Of a stretch of 64,000 bases of DNA, positions 1 to 8,515 are shown piece after piece. Below the pieces are notes generated by a model. It was given only the letters and a program-made list of their open reading frames with translations, searched no databases and was not told the DNA's origin. The translations under genes and the position numbers were made by a program. Every line of letters starts with the position of its first letter. Position 1 is the stretch's first letter. The DNA lies in contig NZ_JAHGVE010000002.1 of NCBI RefSeq assembly GCF_018835585.1, forward strand, positions 161,665-225,664, given 5' to 3'. The stretch comes from Pelorhabdus rhamnosifermentans. Lineage in GTDB: Bacteria; Bacillota; Negativicutes; UMGS1260.

Positions 1-773
1 TGGCTCGGTCCTTCGCGGCTTTGATTCCTGGATTTGTTATTGTTGTGACAGTATGGTTGCTTAATTGTATCCTGTTAGATGCGACCGACCTGTCTATCCA
101 GGAAGTGATTAACCAAGTCATTACTGCGTCACTGCTTAATTTGGGTGGGAATATTTATGCAACGTTTATTGCAATCTTTTCCGGGCAGCTGCTGTGGTGT
201 GTGGGAATCCATGGAACAGCATTGATTGACGGCATTATGAGACCTATTTGGATGGTTCTTAGCCAGCAAAATGTTGCGGCAAAAGCAGCTGGAGAAATGC
301 TTCCCAATATTATTTCTCAACAATTTGTAGAGTCCTTTGTACTTATTGGGGGCTCAGGGACTACGCTGGCCTTAGAGGCGCTATTGGTTACTGTGGTGAA
401 ATCAAAACAGTTGAAGGCTTTAGGAAAGATGGCTATTTGGCCGGGAATTTTTAATATTAATGAACCCATTTTATTCGGTATGCCGATTGTCATGAACCCG
501 ATGATGTGGATTCCATTTATTTTTGCTCCGATAATTTGTGTCATGCTTACTTATTTTGCTCTGTCTACAGGGCTTGTAGACAGACCCTACGCCTATGTTC
601 CTTGGACTACTCCGGCAGTTTTTAGTGGCTTTTTGGTAACGGGTGATTGGAAGGCCAGCGTGCTACAGATCGTTAATTTCTCAGTGGCTGCTATCGTTTA
701 TTATCCATTTCTAAAAGTGTGGGATAAAGCTAAGTTGTTAGAGGAGCAAGCTGTGGAACGCACGAGATCCTAA
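1..773 (+). CDS. PTS system cellobiose-type EIIC, 5' truncated by the window edge
   Basis: Membrane permease (EIIC) of the lactose/cellobiose PTS family, which moves a beta-glucoside across the inner membrane while EIIB phosphorylates it. The reading frame is open from base 3, and its first codons (ARSFAALIPGF) match the middle of the complete paralogue at 1850-3139, so roughly the first 170 residues lie outside the window. Visible family signatures are WCVGIHG, FNINEPILFGMPIVMNP near the substrate site, and a C-terminal FLKVWDKAK tail. It is followed by its own IIB and IIA genes. Substrate specificity is inferred only from family and neighbours. Confidence 0.93.
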   Translation, partial: ARSFAALIPGFVIVVTVWLLNCILLDATDLSIQEVINQVITASLLNLGGNIYATFIAIFSGQLLWCVGIHGTALIDGIMRPIWMVLSQQNVAAKAAGEMLPNIISQQFVESFVLIGGSGTTLALEALLVTVVKSKQLKALGKMAIWPGIFNINEPILFGMPIVMNPMMWIPFIFAPIICVMLTYFALSTGLVDRPYAYVPWTTPAVFSGFLVTGDWKASVLQIVNFSVAAIVYYPFLKVWDKAKLLEEQAVERTRS

Positions 774-826
774 AGTTCTACACTGCATGGTTGTTCTTAA
801 ATAAAGGCATGAGAAAGGAGATTCAC

Positions 827-1132
827 ATGAATATTATACTAGTATGTGCATCAGGTATGTCTACCAGTCTCTTAGTAGACAAGATGGTAGCTGAAGGGGA
901 AAGGCGAGGATTGAAGGGGATGCATGTTTTTGCCTGTTCTATAGATGAACTACAGGATTATATTGATCGGTTTGATGTGGTGTTGATTGGACCGCAACTT
1001 CGATATCGGGAAAAGGATGTTGCTGTTTTAGCCAAGTCCAGGGGTAAAAAGTACAGTGTAATAAATTTGATGAGTTATGGTATGATGGACGGTAGGCAGG
1101 TTTTAGATCAGGCTTTAAATATGCTGCAATAA
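827..1132 (+). CDS. PTS cellobiose/lichenan-type EIIB
   Basis: Cytoplasmic phosphocarrier of about 101 residues that takes phosphate from EIIA and passes it to the sugar held by EIIC. The N-terminus MNIILVCASGMSTSLLV contains the phosphorylated Cys7 in the P-loop typical of the lactose/cellobiose EIIB family; the conserved segment DVVLIGPQLRYR follows in the middle. An upstream frame opens at 791, but the ATG at 827 is preceded by GAAAGGAG at ideal distance, so I start there. It lies between the truncated EIIC and EIIA genes and clearly belongs to one operon with them. Confidence 0.93.
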   Translation: MNIILVCASGMSTSLLVDKMVAEGERRGLKGMHVFACSIDELQDYIDRFDVVLIGPQLRYREKDVAVLAKSRGKKYSVINLMSYGMMDGRQVLDQALNMLQ

Positions 1133-1161
1133 AATTAAGCAGACGTGAAAGAAGGGATAGC

Positions 1162-1482
1162 ATGGATCTTGAACAAGTGGCTTTTAATATCATCTTGCAT
1201 GCCGGTAATGCCCGTAGCAGTTATTTTGAGGCACTGGGAATGGCGCGTGAAGAGAAATTCCCCGAAGCAAGAGAACGAATAGCTGAGGCAAAGAAAGAAT
1301 TAGTTGAGGCTCATCGCATTCAAACTCATTTGCTTCAGCAGGAAGCGGGCGGAACAAGGCAGGAAATGAGTTTGTTATTGATTCATGCCCAGGATCATCT
1401 GATGACTGCCATTTTAGCACAGGATTTGATCCAGGAAATGATTCTTATGTATGAAAAACACGCGTCTTATACTGCGAACTGA
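1162..1482 (+). CDS. PTS lactose/cellobiose-type EIIA
   Basis: A 106-residue helical phosphocarrier that receives phosphate from HPr. The signature LLLIHAQDHLMTAILA is present: His75 is the expected phosphorylation site and Asp78 the metal ligand that holds the trimer together in this family. The N-terminal MDLEQVAFNIILHAGNAR stretch is typical. It is the last gene of the EIIC-EIIB-EIIA operon and is followed about 30 bases later by a strong terminator. The paralogue at 8844-9143 has the same length and motifs. Confidence 0.94.
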   Translation: MDLEQVAFNIILHAGNARSSYFEALGMAREEKFPEARERIAEAKKELVEAHRIQTHLLQQEAGGTRQEMSLLLIHAQDHLMTAILAQDLIQEMILMYEKHASYTAN

Positions 1483-1510
1483 AATCTTCGTTGTTTGAGT
1501 TGGTTTTAGC

Positions 1511-1562
1511 AAAGATCCCCTTACTGTAAATTTTTTGTTTTACAGTAAGGGGATCTTTTTTG
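1511..1562 (+). terminator. Rho-independent terminator after the first PTS operon
   Basis: A perfect 20-bp inverted repeat (1511-1530 against 1539-1558), 8-base loop, followed by a T run. It ends the EIIC-EIIB-EIIA operon. Confidence 0.92.
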
Positions 1563-1584
1563 ATAAGTAGCTTATGTACTTTGT

Positions 1585-1614
1585 AATACAGAGAATAATA
1601 CACACCAATACACA
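1585..1614 (+). promoter_or_regulatory. Three-copy upstream activator repeat (UAS) of the sigma-54 promoter
   Basis: AATACAGA at 1585, then AATACACA at 1597 and 1607: three direct repeats with 4- and 2-base gaps. The same arrangement with the same gaps occurs at 8221-8250, also about 90 bases upstream of a sigma-54 type promoter. Position and repetition suggest the binding site of a bacterial enhancer-binding protein of the LevR/CelR kind; no such regulator is encoded in the window. Confidence 0.65.
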
Positions 1615-1706
1615 TTTAATGGAAGAAAACACTATGGAAAAATATAGAATGTTTTGCGGTGAATTATCTGCCTTTTCAGATACTTTGGACGGCTTTTATT
1701 GTGTAT

Positions 1707-1722
1707 TGGTATGTATCTTGCA
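1707..1722 (+). promoter_or_regulatory. Sigma-54 (-24/-12) promoter for the IIC-porin group
   Basis: TGGTAT-N5-TTGCA keeps the invariant GG and GC at the 10-base spacing of the sigma-54 consensus TGGCAC-N5-TTGCA. Transcription would start near 1733, leaving about 115 bases of leader. The -24 element overlaps TGTGTATT, the reverse complement of the upstream repeat unit AATACACA. Apart from the terminator, the repeats and this promoter, I see no gene in 1483-1849. Confidence 0.75.
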
Positions 1723-1849
1723 ATAAATGCAAGTAGGCAAGCAATAAGTAGTTATAAGAAAAGAGGTGCTGCTAGGCAAGCAGTAATTGGTTTGCAAGAA
1801 AAAGGCTGTTATTCAGTAAGTAAATCAAAAGTAAAGGAGTGTTGTTTTG

Positions 1850-3139
1850 ATGGACGGAGTTATTAAATGGCTGGAAGACTATTATGCCCCTATTGCCGCG
1901 CGCATTGGTGAACAGCGGCACTTAAAAGCAATCAGGGATGGTATCGTATCTCTTATCCCTTTATTACTAATTGGTTCTTTATTTCTTATTCTGGCTTTTC
2001 CTCCAGTGCCTGTATTGGCAGACATGGTTAAACCCTATGTGGATAATTTGTGTTCGGTGAATAATGCCACCATGGGGCTGATGGGATTGATGGCATCATT
2101 CTCTGTTGCTTATTCATTAGCCAATTCCTATAAAATGGATCCATTGGAGAATTCTTTGTTTAGTGTGGCGGCTTTTATGCTTGCGACTCCTTTTGCTAAG
2201 GATGGTAATATTACATCATCCTGGATGGGGAGTAAAGGTTTGTTTGTGGCTATGTTATCAGCTATCTTTGTTGTAGAAATACATCGGTTTATGGTTAAAA
2301 AAAATCTGGTTTTCAAGCTGCCTGAGGGCGTACCGCCAGCAGTAACCCGTTCTTTTGTGGCTCTCATTCCTGGTTTTATTTCTTTAGCTATTGTTTGGTT
2401 GATAAACAGTATATTGTTGACGAGCCAAACCAATATCCAAGGTGTTATTTATAAGATCCTTGCTGCACCGCTTATTAGCCTGGGTGGTACTTTGCCTGCC
2501 TTTTTACTTTGCATATTCTTTTGTCAGTTATTATGGTGCGTAGGTATTCATGGCGCTGCCTTAGTCCAAGGTGTCATGAGTCCGGTATGGTTAACTTTAG
2601 CTCAGCAAAATGCCGCGGCCAAAGCAGCTGGCGAGGCTATTCCCAATATTATGTGTAATCAATTATGGGATGTGTATGCTTTGATTGGTGGGTCTGGTGC
2701 GACTCTGGCATTGGCGTTCATGTTACTGATGCTTAGTAAATCCAGACAGCTAAAAGTTCTTGGCAAATCTGCGATTGGCCCATCGTTTTTTAATATCAAT
2801 GAACCCATTCTTTTTGGTATGCCAATTGTCATGAATCCGGTGCTGATGATTCCCTTCATATTCGCGCCGATGATATCCGCTACTATTGCTTATTTTGCCA
2901 TCGATGCAGGCCTGGTAGACAAGATGTTTGCCATCGCGCCGTGGACTACGCCGCCCATTATTAACGCTTTCTTGGATACAGGCGATATAAAAGCATCAGT
3001 ACTACAAATTGGTTGTTTTCTAGTTTCTGGTCTCATTTACTATCCCTTCTTTAAGATGTGGGATAAAGCGAAAATGAAAGAAGAAATGGCTGAAACACAG
3101 CAAAGTAAAATTGTACCAACACAAGGCTTTAAAGCCTGA
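1850..3139 (+). CDS. PTS system cellobiose-type EIIC (complete paralogue)
   Basis: Full-length 429-residue EIIC of the lactose/cellobiose family with about ten hydrophobic segments; it carries sugar across the inner membrane. It shows the family motifs LWCVGIHGAALVQG and FNINEPILFGMPIVMNP and a basic WDKAKMKEE tail, and is close in sequence to the partial EIIC at the window start. I use the ATG at 1850; a TTG directly before it at 1847 is also possible behind AAAGGAG. No EIIB or EIIA follows: the next gene is a porin, and the nearest unpaired EIIB/EIIA pair is at 8516-9143. A sigma-54 type promoter lies at 1707. Confidence 0.94.
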   Translation: MDGVIKWLEDYYAPIAARIGEQRHLKAIRDGIVSLIPLLLIGSLFLILAFPPVPVLADMVKPYVDNLCSVNNATMGLMGLMASFSVAYSLANSYKMDPLENSLFSVAAFMLATPFAKDGNITSSWMGSKGLFVAMLSAIFVVEIHRFMVKKNLVFKLPEGVPPAVTRSFVALIPGFISLAIVWLINSILLTSQTNIQGVIYKILAAPLISLGGTLPAFLLCIFFCQLLWCVGIHGAALVQGVMSPVWLTLAQQNAAAKAAGEAIPNIMCNQLWDVYALIGGSGATLALAFMLLMLSKSRQLKVLGKSAIGPSFFNINEPILFGMPIVMNPVLMIPFIFAPMISATIAYFAIDAGLVDKMFAIAPWTTPPIINAFLDTGDIKASVLQIGCFLVSGLIYYPFFKMWDKAKMKEEMAETQQSKIVPTQGFKA

Positions 3140-3254
3140 ATTATATTCTCGTTTACATTACGCGGGAAATGAAGCTGGAAGTTATGGGGGATTAATATAT
3201 GTCTATTGAGTTTTAAATGTATTCATAAAAAATGAATCATAAGGAGAGGTAAAA

Positions 3255-4592
3255 ATGAAAAAGGGTTTAAGTGCTTTATTAGCTTTGACATTTGCTCTTG
3301 GCGTTACGGGTACATCGTTTGCCGCCGGTAACAGTACTTTTTCGGATGTTCCTGCGAACCATTGGAGTTATAACGCTATCAGTCAATTGGCTAAGGACGG
3401 TATTATCGAGGGTTATCAAGATGGCACCTACCATGGCGAGCATATTTTGAGTCGCTATGAAATGGCAATGATTGTGTCGAGAGCTATGACAAAAATGGAA
3501 AAAGCCAATGATGCCGATAAAGCGTTGATTCAAAAGTTAGATGCTGAATATTCAACAGAGATCGATAAGCTAAATGATAAGTATGATAAATTGGATAAAA
3601 GAGTCGACAATGTTATGCTCAGTGGTTTTGTTCGGAGCAAATATGACAGTGATACTTCCAATGGGATGAGCAACAATGTGAATAAACATTTTTACATGGA
3701 TTTTGAAGGCACCTTGAAAGTGAATGACACATGGGCTGGTCATTTCCAGAGTGAGACACGTGCCAATTATATGGCTCATAATAATTCTTACGGTCAAGAT
3801 AATGAGCAGTATGGTACATATCAAAGAATTTGGACTACTGGCAGGATTGGTGATATCGGCGTTACACTAGGTAAAAAATGGTGGGGCTATGGTTTCCAAA
3901 ATGTTATTTTTGGTCATGTCGCTGATGGTGTACAGCTGGATTGCGCTATTACTCCAAAACTTAACGCGAGTATCTTCAATTTAAGGCCAACTAGCGATCA
4001 AGGTGATTTAATGGATCTTGGCATACAGCCAACTCTTAATGCGAAGGGTAATGTTTGGAGTACTGCTCGCGATGCAAATATCTATGGTGTTAACTTGGTT
4101 AGTGAAGTACTCCCTAATCTCAATGCCAATTTGGTTGTTGCTGGAAACAATGATAAAGATAAACAAATGATGAGTAAATGGGGTTCGTTTGATTTGAGTA
4201 CTAAAATGGGTCCCGATTGGAAGGTTACTGCCACTTATGCCAAAACGAATGCAGATGACTTTAACCACAGCACTGAATTTAGACTGGATTACAAACAAGT
4301 TGACCTCCAAAAACCGGGTTCCCTTAGTGCTTATCTGAGAGTGATCAATTTCGAAAAATATGGCGATGCGTCTCATGATGATGAGTGGGGTTCTTTGCCA
4401 TCGGATATGAAAGGCTGGATTCTTGGAGTTGTCTATGTTCCTTACAAAAATGTCCAGTGGGAAACTTTTTATTCCGACCAAAAATTAAATATTTCAGGGA
4501 CTAACGGCGGTGATTACAATTATGGTCATGGGGCAGTGAACCAAAATGCAAAAAGAAAATTGATTCGTTCTCAACTAGATGTTCACTTCTAA
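3255..4592 (+). CDS. SLH-domain outer-membrane porin (OmpM-like)
   Basis: A 445-residue exported protein: signal peptide with cleavage likely after SFA (about residue 23), one SLH domain at about 29-76 (FSDVPANHWSY, GIIEGYQDGTYH, LSRYEMAMIV), a charged coiled-coil segment at about 80-115, then alternating beta-strand sequence to a C-terminal LDVHF consistent with a beta-barrel. Negativicutes use such proteins both as pores and, through SLH binding to modified peptidoglycan, as outer-membrane tethers. It has a strong AAGGAG site and no terminator separates it from the EIIC gene 115 bases upstream, so co-expression with a sugar permease is likely. Its specificity is unknown. Confidence 0.9.
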   Translation: MKKGLSALLALTFALGVTGTSFAAGNSTFSDVPANHWSYNAISQLAKDGIIEGYQDGTYHGEHILSRYEMAMIVSRAMTKMEKANDADKALIQKLDAEYSTEIDKLNDKYDKLDKRVDNVMLSGFVRSKYDSDTSNGMSNNVNKHFYMDFEGTLKVNDTWAGHFQSETRANYMAHNNSYGQDNEQYGTYQRIWTTGRIGDIGVTLGKKWWGYGFQNVIFGHVADGVQLDCAITPKLNASIFNLRPTSDQGDLMDLGIQPTLNAKGNVWSTARDANIYGVNLVSEVLPNLNANLVVAGNNDKDKQMMSKWGSFDLSTKMGPDWKVTATYAKTNADDFNHSTEFRLDYKQVDLQKPGSLSAYLRVINFEKYGDASHDDEWGSLPSDMKGWILGVVYVPYKNVQWETFYSDQKLNISGTNGGDYNYGHGAVNQNAKRKLIRSQLDVHF

Positions 4593-4603
4593 TTAAATGA
4601 TCT

Positions 4604-4650
4604 AACTACGAAAGGACTGCTAACCATTGGTTAGCGGTCCTTTCGTAGTT
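4604..4650 (+). terminator. Rho-independent terminator after the porin gene
   Basis: A 21-bp stem with one mismatch (4604-4624 against 4630-4650) and a 5-base loop, shortly after the porin stop codon. Its arms end in AGTT rather than a long T run, so it may work in both directions for the convergent gene at 4699. Confidence 0.85.
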
Positions 4651-4698
4651 TAGATGGAACACGTAAGGGTATCTTGCAGGATTTGTCCAAGTGACAGT

Positions 4699-6456
4699 TT
4701 ATGGAATGGATTCATCTTTTGTTAGTTCATTAATTAAATTCTGATCCGGTATATATACCTTAGTGCGAGAGCCAGCCAATTGAAAACAAGGAATATCCAG
4801 TTGGGTTCCTCCGTCTACGGCAATATAAGCAATCCCTTTTTCCTGAAAACGCTTCCGATTGGCTTGAAAGGTTGAGAAGTCAATCAACACACTGCGATGA
4901 TTCTTAGCTATATATTCGTTCACTATTTTGAACTGCCGCTGTAGCTGATATTCACTGTAAATTTGTTCTCTTACTGATAGGAATACTACCAGGGTACTGT
5001 TGATAACAACTATGCACAGGAATAAGCTTGTGAGGTATTTCAGCTTAGGGTTTGTTTGAATCTCTGTTATATAACAGGCATAGATAAGTATGATTAGTGG
5101 AATCATCCACAGTTGAGGGGCATAACGTGCCCACCAAGCTTCAGGATTGATGAGTATTGATATCAATAGTCCAGTGATAAGGAATACAAAGTGATTACGT
5201 AGAGTCGTCTGGTGGCGCAATGCTAAAAAGCTCCCTAAGAGAACAGAACAGATCAAAATTCCGCTAAACCAAGGTCCAAAGCCACCAATTCGGGTATCTG
5301 CACTTTCATATAGTTTTAATTCATACTGAGAGAAGGTGAAGGGGATTTTAAGTTCCGGTGTTCCCCGCGGTTCCGGCATAGGCGCTGGGGAAAAGTCCGC
5401 ATTATTCCGTCCGGTTGCCAGAGTTGACCAGATAACTTTTGTCAGGCGATTCTGTTTTAAAAAGTCGGGATGTTCATTTGGCGTTATGATATCAACACTA
5501 TTTTTCCCCATAAGTGGCCAAAATGGATGGCCATGATGAATCAGATTGGTTATATAAGGGTGATATCCTACGAGTAAGCAGCTGGTTATTAGGCTAATAG
5601 TACACAATTTCAATAGGGTCTTTCTTTGCCTGTTAAATAAGTTGAAGAAAATCCAGCCTGTACAAAAAAGGCTGGCGTACACTAGGCCCGTAAACTTAAT
5701 ATTTGACAGTACGATGATTGCTAAGGCTATGCCAATATCCAGTATGACGCAGTCTGCTTCCTCCTGCTTACTCAGAAAATATCTTACATAGCCCAGGGCA
5801 ATCAGTGCAAGAAGTAATAGGTACAAGACTCCATCCACGTAAAATGTGAAAAACTGTACTATTGCAACGGGATTGGCTACTAATAACAAACTAATCAGCC
5901 AACACAACACATTCGACTTTAAAAAAAATTTTAAGGCTGAATATGTAATGAATAAGGTTCCAAGCAACAATATCCCCTGAAACATCTTCCCTGTTTCAAT
6001 AAGACCTGTAAATTGATAGACTGCTGTGCCAAAATACCATAAAGCTTTTGGGTATGAATTAATCCAGATAGAATAAGGAATATCCTCACTTAAGGCAGGG
6101 TCCCAAAAGGGGTTCCAGCCTTGATATAACCGAATAAGGGCTTCTTGCTGATAATTTTGTCCATCATAAGAGAAGTCATGAAAAGCACCGGCTAATAGCA
6201 AACAAATGATTAACGAAGCTAATAACTCTGCCATAATGTATTTGAAGACGCGTTTTTTTTCAGCAACATTTGAAATGGACTTTCCAGGTAGTGTCTTCCA
6301 TAATAGCAAACTACATAACAGTAAACTTATTATAATACTATAGGACTGTATAGAGATGTTTAGAAGCAGGCTTCCCCACGTAATGAATAGGGTGATTCCT
6401 AAAAAATTCAGCAGTGAAATCCCTACAAGTAATAAATAATGATCTTTCATCGTCAT
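4699..6456 (-). CDS. Large membrane protein, GT-C glycosyltransferase-like
   Basis: A 585-residue protein with about a dozen hydrophobic helices over residues 1-470 and a soluble C-terminal part. After the second or third helix it has a loop with FHDFSYDGQNYQQEALI and WNPFWDP, resembling the first extracytoplasmic loop with acidic residues seen in GT-C enzymes that use polyprenyl-phosphate sugars. I do not recognise a named family. It is the last gene of a minus-strand operon behind a UbiA-type prenyl-phosphate pentosyltransferase and a HAD phosphatase, which is why I propose it uses the lipid-linked pentose those enzymes would make. A flippase or polymerase-like role is an alternative. Confidence 0.6.
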   Translation of the reverse strand: MTMKDHYLLLVGISLLNFLGITLFITWGSLLLNISIQSYSIIISLLLCSLLLWKTLPGKSISNVAEKKRVFKYIMAELLASLIICLLLAGAFHDFSYDGQNYQQEALIRLYQGWNPFWDPALSEDIPYSIWINSYPKALWYFGTAVYQFTGLIETGKMFQGILLLGTLFITYSALKFFLKSNVLCWLISLLLVANPVAIVQFFTFYVDGVLYLLLLALIALGYVRYFLSKQEEADCVILDIGIALAIIVLSNIKFTGLVYASLFCTGWIFFNLFNRQRKTLLKLCTISLITSCLLVGYHPYITNLIHHGHPFWPLMGKNSVDIITPNEHPDFLKQNRLTKVIWSTLATGRNNADFSPAPMPEPRGTPELKIPFTFSQYELKLYESADTRIGGFGPWFSGILICSVLLGSFLALRHQTTLRNHFVFLITGLLISILINPEAWWARYAPQLWMIPLIILIYACYITEIQTNPKLKYLTSLFLCIVVINSTLVVFLSVREQIYSEYQLQRQFKIVNEYIAKNHRSVLIDFSTFQANRKRFQEKGIAYIAVDGGTQLDIPCFQLAGSRTKVYIPDQNLINELTKDESIP

Positions 6457-6463
6457 TTTTTCC

Positions 6464-7084
6464 TTAGGTTAATTTTTTACCTCGAAAATATTTTTCATTA
6501 GCCCTAGCTAATAATTCCAAGTCGCCTCGACTATCGCCATAAACATAAAGATACTCTACGGCACGATCACCGAGCCATTCGTTAAGTTTTCTGACCTTCT
6601 CTGCCCCGTAGCAATTACATCCCAGAAGCTTTCCAGTGATTTTTCCGCAGGGATCTACCTCAAGCTGCGAGGATAGAACCATATCAAATCCATTGTCCTT
6701 GGCCCAGGTCGCTAAATAAAAATCAAAAGAAGCACTTATAAGGACACAAATGTGTCCTTGTTTTTTATGCCATGCTATTCTTGTCATCATTTCATGGCGA
6801 ATAAACCGTGGAATCACTGTCCGGGCAAATTTTTTTCCGGATATTCTTATCTCTTCCATTCTTTTTCCTTTTAAAAAAGCCGTTATAAAGGCCTCTTTAG
6901 TCGTTATATTTGATATCCGGCCTAATTTGAAGGCCAATAATTTAGGCAATAGATGAGCACTTTCTGTTATAAAACGTGTTTTTTTAGATATAAACCATAA
7001 AAAAGGAATGAAACTATCATGATAGGTAATTGTTCCATCAAAATCAAATGCTGCAACAACCAACGCATTTGTGTCTTCAGGCAT
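6464..7084 (-). CDS. HAD superfamily phosphatase, subfamily IB
   Basis: A 206-residue cytosolic hydrolase related to phosphoserine phosphatase. The nucleophile motif is FDFDGT (Asp14 and Asp16), motif II is in LISASFD, and the metal-binding motif is YGDSRGDLELL near residue 180. A GAGGTG ribosome site lies before the ATG at 7084. It sits between the UbiA-like gene and the GT-C-like gene with only short gaps. By analogy with the mycobacterial decaprenylphosphoryl-ribose pathway, it may remove the 5-phosphate from a polyprenyl-phosphoryl-phosphoribose; this is inferred from context. Confidence 0.82.
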   Translation of the reverse strand: MPEDTNALVVAAFDFDGTITYHDSFIPFLWFISKKTRFITESAHLLPKLLAFKLGRISNITTKEAFITAFLKGKRMEEIRISGKKFARTVIPRFIRHEMMTRIAWHKKQGHICVLISASFDFYLATWAKDNGFDMVLSSQLEVDPCGKITGKLLGCNCYGAEKVRKLNEWLGDRAVEYLYVYGDSRGDLELLARANEKYFRGKKLT

Positions 7085-7108
7085 AGCGGCACCTCAAATG
7101 TTCTTTGA

Positions 7109-7990
7109 TCAATTAAAATTACTTAGTATTACAAATACTGAAAATCCATACAAAATAACGGTTAATAGTATCGGTTTATCTGAAAACAATATTTTTGTCG
7201 GAGAACCACCTTGATTTCGTATATGAATGATATAGAGGTATCTGAAAATTCCATAGATGACGAGGGGAATAGTAAACATCATTGCTATTGATTTGCCTGA
7301 CGTGAACGTATATAGTGCATAACTCATGATAGCTGCAGTGGCGACGATACTATTCAGTTGATCTAACAGTTGGGTGGAATATTGTTTCAAAACCTGCCTA
7401 TGCTGAATCGTGCTATCTACTAATAGGCCGATCTCATATCTTCTTTTCCCGATAGCTAGGAATAATGCTAATAGCAGGGTGCAAAGCAAAAACCACGGAG
7501 TCAATTTTACATGAATGGCTATTCCACCGCCAACAGCCCGTAATACAAAACCAAACGCAATGGACATAACATCCATGATCACTACATGTTTTAATTTGCA
7601 TGAATAGAAAAGATTATTGATCAAGTAGGCTAATAACAGAACACCAAACAATACATTTAGTTTGAAACCGCATATTACTGTTAATGTTGATAAGACAATA
7701 CATCCTAGTAACCCTACATAAGCGTTAAGTTGACCTGTGACCATCGGTCGATGACATTTTTCCGGATTGAGACCATCTGCCTCACGATCTACGAAGTCAT
7801 TAAGCAAATAGACGCTACTCGAAGTAAAGCAAAAAAGTATAAAAGCGACAAAACTAGCGATGACTTGCGCAGACGTTGCATATTTACTGGAAAATAGCAA
7901 AGCGGCAAAAACCAAGAGGTTTTTTGTCCATTGCTTTATTCTCATACTAGTTATGAGTCCCTTGATCTGACTAAGTAAATTCTTCCTCAT
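7109..7990 (-). CDS. UbiA family prenyltransferase, decaprenyl-phosphate phosphoribosyltransferase-like
   Basis: A 293-residue integral membrane protein with about eight or nine helices. Its N-terminal RIKQWTKNLLVF, first Asp-rich motif NDFVDREAD and the KCHRPMVTG and YSCKLKHVVIMDV segments fit the branch of UbiA enzymes that transfers 5-phosphoribosyl from PRPP to a polyprenyl phosphate (mycobacterial Rv3806c type) rather than quinone or heme O prenylation. It is the first gene of a three-gene minus-strand operon with a phosphatase and a GT-C-like protein, consistent with making polyprenyl-phospho-ribose or a derived arabinose donor. Confidence 0.82.
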   Translation of the reverse strand: MRKNLLSQIKGLITSMRIKQWTKNLLVFAALLFSSKYATSAQVIASFVAFILFCFTSSSVYLLNDFVDREADGLNPEKCHRPMVTGQLNAYVGLLGCIVLSTLTVICGFKLNVLFGVLLLAYLINNLFYSCKLKHVVIMDVMSIAFGFVLRAVGGGIAIHVKLTPWFLLCTLLLALFLAIGKRRYEIGLLVDSTIQHRQVLKQYSTQLLDQLNSIVATAAIMSYALYTFTSGKSIAMMFTIPLVIYGIFRYLYIIHIRNQGGSPTKILFSDKPILLTVILYGFSVFVILSNFN

Positions 7991-8220
7991 CGTTTTAAAG
8001 CACCTTCCACCCTGAGTAGAATCATTTATTCCAATCCCTTGGTTCCAATGGAGCTATTCTTGGCCGAGATGTGTTGTTCACTCTCGGTGTAATGAATAAC
8101 TAGTTACATAATTCTCCGAATTTTACCAATTCCCTTTGCGTTTTTGACAATTTATTAAAAGAAATAACTTTATGCGGGGAGGAGCCATTCGGTTTTCGTA
8201 AAGAAATTTGCCTATTTTAT
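7991..8220. other. Gene-free divergent region
   Basis: Between the start of the UbiA operon (minus strand) and the repeats of the second sigma-54 promoter. A small hairpin (CCGAGA at 8064 against TCTCGG at 8082) is present. The minus-strand promoter must lie here but I cannot fix it. The open frame on the minus strand at 8123-8356 is AT-rich, lacks a ribosome site and covers the UAS, so I do not call it. Confidence 0.5.
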
Positions 8221-8250
8221 AATACAGATGAAAATACACAACAATACACA
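8221..8250 (+). promoter_or_regulatory. Second copy of the three-repeat upstream activator site
   Basis: AATACAGA at 8221 and AATACACA at 8233 and 8243, identical in units and spacing to 1585-1614, ending 90 bases before a sigma-54 promoter. Likely bound by the same enhancer-binding activator, so that both groups of PTS genes respond to one signal. Confidence 0.65.
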
Positions 8251-8339
8251 TTATCATAAAAAATATTAAGAGAAATATGTGAAGAGCAAGGGTAGAGTTT
8301 GCTGGATTTCTAGCTGTTAGCGATGTTTTGCTGGTGTAT

Positions 8340-8355
8340 TGGTATATATCTTGCA
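8340..8355 (+). promoter_or_regulatory. Sigma-54 (-24/-12) promoter for the IIB-IIA-glucosidase operon
   Basis: TGGTAT-N5-TTGCA, differing from the promoter at 1707 in a single base of the spacer. It has the invariant GG/GC at the right spacing. The transcript would begin near 8366, about 150 bases before the EIIB start codon. Confidence 0.75.
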
Positions 8356-8515
8356 TATATCATTAATAAGCCATGGGCAAGTAAAAAACAAAGGAGTGTC
8401 TTATATTGAGAGACTATGAATAAGCAAATATTTAGTGCTGCGATTCATAGCAGTGTGGGGTAAATGATCGGTTATCATGATAGTCCATTTTGTATCAAAG
8501 AAAGGAATGATAAGA

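Noticed and set aside
4008-4481. 157-residue minus-strand frame within the porin gene
   Set aside because: Antisense shadow of the beta-barrel region, no ribosome site and no recognisable motif.
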